Assembly: GCF_001426685.1 (NCBI RefSeq)
Contig: NZ_LMFB01000003.1
Location: forward strand, 29,638-93,637
Origin: Rhizobium sp. Root483D2
GTDB lineage: Bacteria > Pseudomonadota > Alphaproteobacteria > Rhizobiales > Rhizobiaceae
Direction: 5' to 3'
Length of the DNA stretch: 64,000 nt
Shown piece after piece: positions 24,683 to 32,917 of this stretch. Below the pieces are notes generated by a model. That model saw nothing but the letters and a program-made list of their open reading frames with translations. It had not been told where the DNA came from and ran no database searches. Numbering within the stretch: the stretch's first letter is position 1; each line of letters opens with the position of its first letter. The position numbers and the translations under genes were made by a program.

Positions 24683-26599
24683 TTAGCTCACACTTTGTCG
24701 TTCCACGCTTGACCAACCAGCCGTCTCCGGTGTGGGATCGTCGATCGCGAAGTCGCCGTAGAGCAATCCGATGAGGTAATCGGCAGTTGGCACTGCCTCG
24801 GACAAGGGGTTCGCCGTTGTCGGGAGCTGAGCACCGGCTTTCCACGCGAACATCAGGTCTTCTGAAACATCGATCAAATATTGAGCGTCCTGCTCATCAT
24901 ATACTGCCGACGTATGCGCATACGGGTTGCGCACATGTTGCACCAGCTTCGACTGAAGCTTGACCACCTTTGTTCGATCGGACAATATTGTGTCGGGAGC
25001 AGTCCCTCGGAGAGAGGCTGAAACAACCACAAGGAGTGCTGTCAAATCGAGCTTCGCTCCTACCTCAGGCACCCTGAATTTTCCCGGCCCCGCGAAGAAA
25101 TCCGCGTATGGCAGGCTTTGATCAAGCTCCGGGGCAGACGTATATTTGATATTGCATCTCGCGGCGCCGATACCCTGCATGATTGCCTCAGGAACCGTTG
25201 CTAACGCCTTGACCTTGGCAGTTGCCGATTGAAGCTTTTTTACCTTTTCGATGAAAGCAGAAACAAAGTAAATGAGCATTGCCTCATGCAGTGAATCGTC
25301 CGCTAACACCGTTAATTTGTCAAGTTGCGCCCTCTCTCCTTTACCGAAAGCCGCTGCTATCATTTTGGAGTAACCCTCGAGTTGGCAGGCCCAGTTCCGG
25401 ACGTTGACGGGTGTGTGTTCATTTCCTGCAACTAAGGTGGCACTTCGTCCCACACGATCCCATTCAACGGAAAGCATGCCAATATCTACTCCTCTGCCAA
25501 GAGTGGCCAGCAAGTTTACGACATCCGAGAAGCACTTCAGGCGCGGATGCGCATGATGCATCTCAGAAAGGCACGCTGAGGCACGTTCGTAATCCTTTGC
25601 CTGGAGCGCCTCCATCGAAAGTTCGTAGCCCCTCCAGTCTGGCTGACCATTCATGATAGCCCACCGCGCCAAAATAGGCGTGGACGCCACCGACCCTGTC
25701 GCAGTCTCTTTTACCACAAATGCTTTTAAGGCGTTTGCTTGCAGTATGCTCTGGTCGGCAAGCGTGAGCGCGCCCAGGCCCAATCGGGCAAGTATTTCTC
25801 CCGATCCATCCATTATCTCGGAAAAAGAGCGCTTCATGAACGTGGCAACATGATCGCCCAAGCTGGCCAACGTCGCGCCAATCATGTCAGCCTCACCCGA
25901 GAGTTTCGCTTCGATGAGACGTTCGTAAAAAAGATCTGGACCACCGCCCAGCTGGTAAAGTCTATACGCCTCTCCGGTCTTGAGCCCGCGTAGGATCGCG
26001 CTTGCGACAAAATCCTCCTTGCTGAGCGGCGTCGGAACAGCTCTGTCGTGATTGTCCCCATATGAGGAGCTGACGAATGCGGAGGTCGGGGCCATCTGCT
26101 TGCGCATTTGCGCATACGAGATTGGTGAAATGGCAATCGTGGTTATCTGGAACTCGTGCTCCAATGATCGAAGGGTTGACAGAGTCGATAGCAGGTGATC
26201 GTCCACGATATCGACGAAGGCGTGAAACCGCTCGATGATCAGTATTGGGTAGACACCCATCTCTAGGGCTTGCTCCACAAGCTCGAGCAAATAATCGCTT
26301 GGATCCTCCAATCCTCCAGCATTCATTTTAACAGAGCATGCCTTCCCTAGTAGAAGACCAATGCGCTTCACGAAATGCCTGCTGGATGATGTTGTGTCCG
26401 GGGAAATTCGGAGGACAACGGGCCGAGCGTTCGAGAATTTTCTGGGAACAATGAATGATTTTTCCACTGTCTGCTTGAGCAGATCAGCCAACCCTGGCTC
26501 GGAAATTCCATGAGGAGACAAAACCAGATAAGACCTACCTGGAGACGCTCTCCAGGTGGCCGTCGCCCGCTCGGCGAACCATCCGCAATGCGATCTCAT
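24683..26599 (-). CDS. HEPN-motif protein with degenerate NTPase region
   Basis: Protein of 638 aa, last gene of a three-gene operon; the ATG overlaps the stop of the ATPase gene (ATGA). Near the N-terminus there is a Walker B-like strand (ILIIERF, 119-125) and a following strand TTIAISP (153-159), but no GKT/S loop, so this looks like an inactivated AAA/STAND-type domain. Residues 557-562 read RNPYAH, the RNxxxH motif of HEPN ribonucleases, inside a helical pair (LQSKLVQHV, then DAQYLIDVSEDLMFAW). The middle is helical. A pseudo-ATPase coupled to an RNase effector is the best reading. The family is not recognised as a whole. Confidence 0.6.
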   Translation of the reverse strand: MRSHCGWFAERATATWRASPGRSYLVLSPHGISEPGLADLLKQTVEKSFIVPRKFSNARPVVLRISPDTTSSSRHFVKRIGLLLGKACSVKMNAGGLEDPSDYLLELVEQALEMGVYPILIIERFHAFVDIVDDHLLSTLSTLRSLEHEFQITTIAISPISYAQMRKQMAPTSAFVSSSYGDNHDRAVPTPLSKEDFVASAILRGLKTGEAYRLYQLGGGPDLFYERLIEAKLSGEADMIGATLASLGDHVATFMKRSFSEIMDGSGEILARLGLGALTLADQSILQANALKAFVVKETATGSVASTPILARWAIMNGQPDWRGYELSMEALQAKDYERASACLSEMHHAHPRLKCFSDVVNLLATLGRGVDIGMLSVEWDRVGRSATLVAGNEHTPVNVRNWACQLEGYSKMIAAAFGKGERAQLDKLTVLADDSLHEAMLIYFVSAFIEKVKKLQSATAKVKALATVPEAIMQGIGAARCNIKYTSAPELDQSLPYADFFAGPGKFRVPEVGAKLDLTALLVVVSASLRGTAPDTILSDRTKVVKLQSKLVQHVRNPYAHTSAVYDEQDAQYLIDVSEDLMFAWKAGAQLPTTANPLSEAVPTADYLIGLLYGDFAIDDPTPETAGWSSVERQSVS

Positions 26600-28395
26600 A
26601 TGGTTGCTCTCTGATGACGCAGAGTGAATTCACCCCACTGCTTTACTGCACGGAAACCTTCCGCGAAGATCGGAATTTTGAAGCGATATTCGCCGGGTTT
26701 CGGAATTTCCAGGATGCCGATCTCCGCCAAAGCAACAAGATGCTGGCGCCAAACGTCCTTGTCTCTCACGCCAAGCAACGTTTGGTCGAGGATAAAGCCA
26801 ACGTTTGCCTCAGGCGCCACCAAGGAAGTTGAATTCGCTACTCGGTAGAGAAGCATCCACAGGAGGTCTGGCTCCGGCTCAGGACGAAGCCCCAGCATAT
26901 GCTCCAGAGGCTCCAATATTTCATAAGCCTTGAAAGGCAAGGTCACTCCATCATCGAGGACGAGCGCTTGGACGGCGCGTCGCACGTCCGTTTTTGTTGC
27001 CCGTCCGCTGCGCACGAGTGCGGCAGTCGCCGCACCGAGCTGCCACATGAATAGCGGCATGCCAGCAGAGATCTGCGCGGCGTATTCGATCGCGGCCTGA
27101 TCAAACTGCACAAAAGGCTTAACCCTATGGGGTGCGATGATGTGGGAGCAGTCGACGGGATCATCCAAACCCTTGAGGTTAAGCGAGAAGCAACTTCCAA
27201 AGAACGCGTTTTTATATTCCCTCGCAAAAACGTCTATGTGATTGCTTCCTGACAATACTATCCCGATGTTCTCTGACGCCTGCGATACCTCACGCAGGCT
27301 CTGCAGGAATTGCTCTAGCTCCGTGCGCTTCGTACCCCCTGCTTGGTAGGGGACAACAAGAGTTTCAGCCTCGTCAACCAGGTAGATGATGCGCTTGCTG
27401 GCTCCTCCCAACCACTCGAGAAGTTTCTCGCTCAGATAAACGAGGGATTCCGCGAGGCTATCCTTGTCATAGCATGCTTGCAGCTTCACGCGCACGGATT
27501 GCCAGTCGCAATCCAACTTCGATTGAAGTTTGGCGACGACGTCGCGGTTTTTATCGCCAACCGACACCCGTTTCGCCAGGACGTTCACTATCGCAGAAAA
27601 CATGGTGCTCGACACATCCTTGTTCTTGTCCATAAACGCCGAACGCTTTTCTGCAATCGAAAGGTAAACAGTCACGGCGTTGGGACCATTCGGTTGCTTG
27701 TATGATTTGTGGAACTCCTGAAGAAGCGAGGTTTTGCCTACGCGCCGCATGCCCGTGAGCAGAACCGGGCTAGGTTTCTTGCTGGAAACAAGCACGGTCC
27801 GAAGCTGCTCGATCTCTGTTACGCGACCTATGAACTCTTCGTCCTTTGCGGGCTGACTACCAACCCCAGGATAGATCTCCCAGAGCGACGAATTGTCGAG
27901 CGAGTGACCGCTTCCGCGTCCGCGATCTTGCTGAAAAACCTGGCATGCGATGTCCGTATGTATGACATCGCCTGTGAGGGTCTTGGCTCCAACGCGCATG
28001 CGGAGCAATTCCCGGACTGGCTCCGAATCGCGCTTCGCCCAGCTAGTCCCAAGCTTGATCGACACCAAGTAATCTGCGGCAAAATACACAGGCTGCTTTG
28101 TTAGATCCATTCGTCGGCTTCCGTCGATGAAAGTGACATCGTCCTCTTGGAACAGCGTCACGCTCAATACCTCCGGCACCAACCCTCGGGGCTCTATGGT
28201 TATTGGTAACTCAACGCGCGTTGGTCGACTGTTCTCTAGTCGAAATGAAATCTGCTCGTCGGTTGTGGCGAGCAATTTGGGCTGTTCCACGGTGTGCCGA
28301 TGGCAGGCCCCGAATGAAATTGCGGAAGGGGCCGGCCTTCGCCTGCTGGGCTGTCTGCGCCGCAAGCGACTGAGCCACGGGGACAAGGTCTCCAC
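26596..28395 (-). CDS. STAND/AAA-type ATPase
   Basis: P-loop ATPase of up to 599 aa. In open-frame numbering, FIGRVTEIEQLR (188-199) precedes Walker A GMRRVGKTS (215-223), Walker B IIYLVDEAE (336-344) and the sensor strand IGIVLSGSN (377-385). A winged-helix-like C-terminus follows (about 500-590). This is the MNS/archaeal-type STAND layout. The N-terminal 160 residues read as beta-rich (ISFRLENS, VELPITIEPRG). The start is uncertain: the frame opens at GTG 28395, 185 bp inside the upstream gene; GTG 28290 is possible; GTG 28161 has an excellent GGAGG but would cut into beta-rich sequence. It is coupled to the downstream HEPN gene. Confidence 0.75.
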   Translation of the reverse strand: METLSPWLSRLRRRQPSRRRPAPSAISFGACHRHTVEQPKLLATTDEQISFRLENSRPTRVELPITIEPRGLVPEVLSVTLFQEDDVTFIDGSRRMDLTKQPVYFAADYLVSIKLGTSWAKRDSEPVRELLRMRVGAKTLTGDVIHTDIACQVFQQDRGRGSGHSLDNSSLWEIYPGVGSQPAKDEEFIGRVTEIEQLRTVLVSSKKPSPVLLTGMRRVGKTSLLQEFHKSYKQPNGPNAVTVYLSIAEKRSAFMDKNKDVSSTMFSAIVNVLAKRVSVGDKNRDVVAKLQSKLDCDWQSVRVKLQACYDKDSLAESLVYLSEKLLEWLGGASKRIIYLVDEAETLVVPYQAGGTKRTELEQFLQSLREVSQASENIGIVLSGSNHIDVFAREYKNAFFGSCFSLNLKGLDDPVDCSHIIAPHRVKPFVQFDQAAIEYAAQISAGMPLFMWQLGAATAALVRSGRATKTDVRRAVQALVLDDGVTLPFKAYEILEPLEHMLGLRPEPEPDLLWMLLYRVANSTSLVAPEANVGFILDQTLLGVRDKDVWRQHLVALAEIGILEIPKPGEYRFKIPIFAEGFRAVKQWGEFTLRHQRATI

Positions 28396-31300
28396 GGGTC
28401 ACTGCTACCGACCTTATCTCGAAAAGCTGCTCCAGTTTATCGCGCAAAGGTGGTTCGTGCTTCTGCGCCAGCTTGAGGACCAGTTCGGAGGAACGATCGT
28501 AAAGGAAGAACAGCAGTGGCGTGCGAATAGCTTGGGGTTCACCCGTATTTGTCGCGGCGTCCCATAGTTTGTCGGCCAACTCCAAACCAAGGCTGCCTTT
28601 CAGCAAATTCTCCACCGCTCGCCGACTATTGCCTGAAAGTTGCGATATGTTCTTCACCGCGTCGGGGCGGTTTGCCAAGACATCTGCCCAAGTGCCGCCG
28701 TCGGGTCTGCGCCGAAGCTCCAGGGCGACGCAAACGATTCTGTAAGCGATCTCGGCGCGAATGGCGCGAGGAATAAAACGCAGATCGTCGGAAGAAAGTA
28801 ATGAGCTCACTTCGGCCACTTCGCTCGAAATCTGCGGCATCGAGCCTTCATCGGCGGCGATGACCAAGCGAGCCAACTCAGCAAAGTAATGCGAATATTC
28901 AACCGTTGGATTAGCGGCGGCCAGCTCCAGGATTTTTTCCCACTCTCGCTCAATCATCGCCTCGCCGACCTTAGACATCAGGGACGAAGCTATGGTCTTG
29001 TCGTAACCGACCTCCTCGTTAGTGTCCCTGGCGGGGAACGCATCTTGGGGCTCGTCCCCGTCGAATGCGTCGGCCTCTTGCACGGGCGAACTTTCCGCGA
29101 GCTCATCCGCAAATACTTCTCCAATTTCGGTAAGGCGCGCAATGCAGTTGATTGGCTCACCCGAGGATCCGATGATGTCCGAGATCTCGTAAACGCGCTC
29201 CAGAACCCCATCTGGTTCATCATCGCTATTGGCGCTCAGTGTCCGAGCGATCTCGATGAAGAACTTTAGGTACCATCGAATAAGAATTGGCAGGGCATTT
29301 TTGGCTGCGAACGAAAAGGCAGGGGAAGACTCTATCCAGGTGCGGAGCTTGGAGGCGGATGGCTCGAGCATTTCCGAGAAAAGATCGGCCGTCTTTGACG
29401 GCAGCCAAGTGTCGGGGTCCTTAGTCAAATCCTCAAAGACGGCCAGTTCCACAGCCACGTCAGATAGGACGTTCGATGCGGTCGCGAAAGTGCTCTCGGC
29501 CAATCGGATGTGCGTTCGGTTAGCTGATCGCCGCTTGAGTTCTTCGGTCCATTGCCGCTCGAGGTCGTAGATCGGAGACCGGTCTTCAAAGACGGTAACT
29601 CCAGCTTTTAGCAAAAGCTTTGTGAGTTGTCCGCGTCTGCTGGCGTCCGACTCGCTTTCCAACGGTGGCCGCGCCGTGGATTGTGCTTCGTACAGCATCA
29701 GCTCCGCGAGGTCGCCGCGTTCTTGAGCAGCATCAAAGTCAAGATTGTCGATGGCTTCTTCGACCCCATCCAACATGGAGCCGTCTGCGAAATTCACCTC
29801 GGTAGCCAAATCGCGAAGGGTCTGCAGGCGACCCATAGCTTCGCTCTTTTGGCGACCAGTTTCATTGCCCAAGCGGGCTAGAAGAGACTCGACGTCAACC
29901 TGATCGCCGAACTCGTGGATCGTCGAAAGAGCACTTGCGTACCTTCCGCTCACTATCAAATGCGTCACGATTTCGGTCTTTGTTGGCAAATGGTCCTGGG
30001 AAATCCACCATAGCAATGTGGACGTCGCCTCCAAACCGTTCAGGCGTCGGTCGTCGTGGAATTCGGGGAGTTCGAGATACGCTCGGGCCCATTGACTGTC
30101 GGTCTCATCCCACTCCCTCTCAAAAAAAGGATCGGCGTCACCGATAAGGGTCAAATACTCCGGTTGTGAATGTTTTCCTGTCAGCATCGAGTGAATGTTC
30201 GCTTCGAACCACTCGATCGATCCTACGACGCCGGACCTGCGAAGCTGTGACAAACATCTTTCGAGCTTCGCGCGAAGAGCGACGTGCCGCGATCGGAACT
30301 TTCCTCCCCCGGTTCCCTCGCTCGTCAACTGCTCCAAAAAGACAGAGCCTTGGTTCAGGTAACGCTCTAACTGACTACGGTGACGAGCCTCGACCCTTCC
30401 CCCTACAATCCGGGCTGCTGATGCGATGATCTCCTCAACTGCTTTTCCCGATTTGATATCCGCGAGTGTGTTCGCCACCACGGTTAGATTAGGCTTCGAC
30501 GGCAAGCACAGAGGTGCGAAGAGAACATCACGCGCTGCCTCGCGAAGCTTCCTGTAGATCCCAGTCATCATGATTGGCGTATTGATGAACTCCTTTAAAG
30601 TGCCAAATGCATCCTCAGTACTGGTGGGGCCTGCGAGAATGCCCCGAAGGTCGTCTGCGCTGTAAACGATGTCGAGATGCTCGCTGAGCACAAGGGAGAG
30701 CTCATGCACGGTCCGTCCGACCACGTTCACGTCGCTAAGGCCAGACGCGGGGTCAGACACCTGTGCCAAAGGGCCAAAGAAGAATGCGTCCCGGAATTTC
30801 TCTAGGGCCATCACCCTGCGCACGATCGGCTCCCGGTCAAAGGCCGATGTCGCGGAATCGATAAAGCGAATAAGATCTCGGCGAGCCGTTAGGTCCTCAT
30901 CGACGAGAAGCCGGAGCTCACCGGCGGCTTCATCACCGCCCTTCTCGCTCAACAATCTCAGCACGATAGACTTCAAAGGAAAGGGGTTTGTAGGGAAAGC
31001 TGCAACTAGCGCTGCTAACTCCTCCGCGCGTAGTTCTTGCAGCCACCCCTGAAGAATTGACCCTGATGATTGCCTGCGGCAATACTCCCGGACTTGACGT
31101 CCAAACTGGGCAAGAAGTTGCTTCTTTCCGAGATGGTCGGCGGCCAAAACGGCCAATTGCTCTAAATCGTCGATTGTGGCGGTTTGTTTGCCAAGGTCCT
31201 CGCGCCATCCGTAAACGACCACCGGCTCGGCCCCGACGCTTGCTTCAACGAGTGATCGGACGCGGTTTGCGGACTTGAGGTGGTCACTAACAGAGCCAGC

Positions 31301-32350
31301 GGGCAGTACGATCCCTGACGGGGCGAGGCCGACCTGTTGGGCGCTCTCGGCAACGAGTCGCTCCGTCTCCCGTGAGCACTCACTGTTTCGTGTTTCAACC
31401 ACCGCTCGGGCTGCCCTGACCCGAGTCACTGACCTGAGCGCTTCATCATATTCTTGGTCGTTGAGCTCGGAGAGCTTCGAAAGATGCTGTACAGTGCGGG
31501 ATGCAAGTACGGAACAAGCAAGTTCTAATTCAGCCTCCGATTGGTCCAGCGCGTCCAGCAACGCCTGAGATTTTTCATAAACCGGAAGCGCGTGGAGAGC
31601 CAAGGGCGGTCGGTCCGCATTGTCAAGATGTGGCGGTGCAAGTTCATGTCGATCGATAGGAAGCGACACTATACCGGCCGACGGTTCGAGATGTCGGAAA
31701 TATTCGTTGCCGCGAGCGGCGGCCTCGTTGAAAAGAACCAACGCGTCTTCTACGGGTAGCTTAGCCGCCATTAGTGTGACGACCTGAGAAAACAGCTCGC
31801 TGCGTGCATCGCAAGGCCACTGATCCGATGGTCCAGCATCGCGAAGATGTGCCGCAGTTAGGAAGAATTGTTGTCCTGAATTGATTGATACATCGCATAA
31901 CTTGAATATCCAGTCTCGGACCGCGGCATTCTCGGGATCGTCCAAGAGTACTCCCCACAACAGGCTTGCTATATCCTGATTGACACGTACCCGAGCGACG
32001 TTGGCCTGCATTCGGCCAAAGCGCGGTGAATCACGCTCTTTTTGCAGTTCGAGCTCGACGATACGGGACCTAGCGCGTGGGTGGTCGCATACCGCATGCA
32101 CAAGCAGCTTGTCTTGATCAGGGGCCTCAAGCGTATCGTTCGCAACGGTGAGCTTTCGATAGTTTGGCAGAACGCGCTTTAAGAAAGCCTTCATGGCTTT
32201 CCGTACCACGACCGCCGAGGTGTCGGTCTTTAGCGGCAGAGCTGAAAAGAACGCCTTCTTTAAAAATGCTTCTGACAAAACCCTGTAAGGCCATGACCCT
32301 TCTGGATTGATCGGCCATTCAGCTTCGAAAACACGATCGACCTTGCTCAT
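28211..32350 (-). CDS. Very large helical protein (1379 aa) of unknown function
   Basis: First gene of the operon. I recognise no family. The sequence is almost wholly predicted helix, with Leu/Ala-rich amphipathic repeats, no signal peptide, no membrane segment, no P-loop and no obvious catalytic motif. A coiled-coil-like stretch lies around 270-340 (EAELELACSVL, RSVTRVRAARAV). A long helical-repeat scaffold or sensor that works with the ATPase and HEPN protein is the natural guess. Its final 30 codons overlap the open frame of the ATPase gene, and the C-terminal tail after FRNFIRGLP looks less protein-like, so a frameshift joining the two genes is possible. Confidence 0.6.
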   Translation of the reverse strand: MSKVDRVFEAEWPINPEGSWPYRVLSEAFLKKAFFSALPLKTDTSAVVVRKAMKAFLKRVLPNYRKLTVANDTLEAPDQDKLLVHAVCDHPRARSRIVELELQKERDSPRFGRMQANVARVRVNQDIASLLWGVLLDDPENAAVRDWIFKLCDVSINSGQQFFLTAAHLRDAGPSDQWPCDARSELFSQVVTLMAAKLPVEDALVLFNEAAARGNEYFRHLEPSAGIVSLPIDRHELAPPHLDNADRPPLALHALPVYEKSQALLDALDQSEAELELACSVLASRTVQHLSKLSELNDQEYDEALRSVTRVRAARAVVETRNSECSRETERLVAESAQQVGLAPSGIVLPAGSVSDHLKSANRVRSLVEASVGAEPVVVYGWREDLGKQTATIDDLEQLAVLAADHLGKKQLLAQFGRQVREYCRRQSSGSILQGWLQELRAEELAALVAAFPTNPFPLKSIVLRLLSEKGGDEAAGELRLLVDEDLTARRDLIRFIDSATSAFDREPIVRRVMALEKFRDAFFFGPLAQVSDPASGLSDVNVVGRTVHELSLVLSEHLDIVYSADDLRGILAGPTSTEDAFGTLKEFINTPIMMTGIYRKLREAARDVLFAPLCLPSKPNLTVVANTLADIKSGKAVEEIIASAARIVGGRVEARHRSQLERYLNQGSVFLEQLTSEGTGGGKFRSRHVALRAKLERCLSQLRRSGVVGSIEWFEANIHSMLTGKHSQPEYLTLIGDADPFFEREWDETDSQWARAYLELPEFHDDRRLNGLEATSTLLWWISQDHLPTKTEIVTHLIVSGRYASALSTIHEFGDQVDVESLLARLGNETGRQKSEAMGRLQTLRDLATEVNFADGSMLDGVEEAIDNLDFDAAQERGDLAELMLYEAQSTARPPLESESDASRRGQLTKLLLKAGVTVFEDRSPIYDLERQWTEELKRRSANRTHIRLAESTFATASNVLSDVAVELAVFEDLTKDPDTWLPSKTADLFSEMLEPSASKLRTWIESSPAFSFAAKNALPILIRWYLKFFIEIARTLSANSDDEPDGVLERVYEISDIIGSSGEPINCIARLTEIGEVFADELAESSPVQEADAFDGDEPQDAFPARDTNEEVGYDKTIASSLMSKVGEAMIEREWEKILELAAANPTVEYSHYFAELARLVIAADEGSMPQISSEVAEVSSLLSSDDLRFIPRAIRAEIAYRIVCVALELRRRPDGGTWADVLANRPDAVKNISQLSGNSRRAVENLLKGSLGLELADKLWDAATNTGEPQAIRTPLLFFLYDRSSELVLKLAQKHEPPLRDKLEQLFEIRSVAVTRGDLVPVAQSLAAQTAQQAKAGPFRNFIRGLPSAHRGTAQIARHNRRADFISTREQSTNAR

Positions 32351-32917
32351 AGTGCGCCCCAGTGTCTAAGTCCCCAACGATACTTTAAGAAAACAATTTT
32401 TCTCATTAACGCAATCCAAACGTGCGCAACGGCTAGGTTGCCCACAGAGGAAATAAATGCCTTGAGGCTAAATCGATCTCCGAATTAAGATTGTTCGGAT
32501 ATGCCTGCGTGATTTCATTACGGACACGAAAGATCGGAGAGGTTTTTCTGGCACCCCATCTGCCTTTCGACTGTTCGATACTAATGTTGGACGATTAACG
32601 CGGACACACTCTAACCTAACGCGAAGCCAGGCCCCTCTCCACTACGCCGCAGCACAGGAAACGAAGAATCAGAGGCTGCCTTCCGGCCCCTTGGAGATGA
32701 AAAATATAACTTGACGATATTCTGCCCGCAGAATGATCAACGGGGGAGACCAAGAGAGGTAGCCACAACGGACAGTTCCACTCCCAAATCCAAAGCAATA
32801 ACCTGGAAAATGAGACCCCGGTACTTGTAAACTCGCTTACAGGGTGTTGAATCTCTGCAAACTATTCGAGGATTCGCCCTGGCTGATCTGCGCCCCATTT
32901 CCGATAATTACGAACGC
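32351..32917. promoter_or_regulatory. Divergent promoter region of two large-protein operons
   Basis: This 567-bp AT-richer spacer separates the minus-strand operon (HEPN/ATPase/1379-aa) from the plus-strand operon (hydrolase/639-aa). It contains no supported gene. No single clear sigma-70 promoter stands out. Its length leaves room for regulators or a small RNA. Confidence 0.4.
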
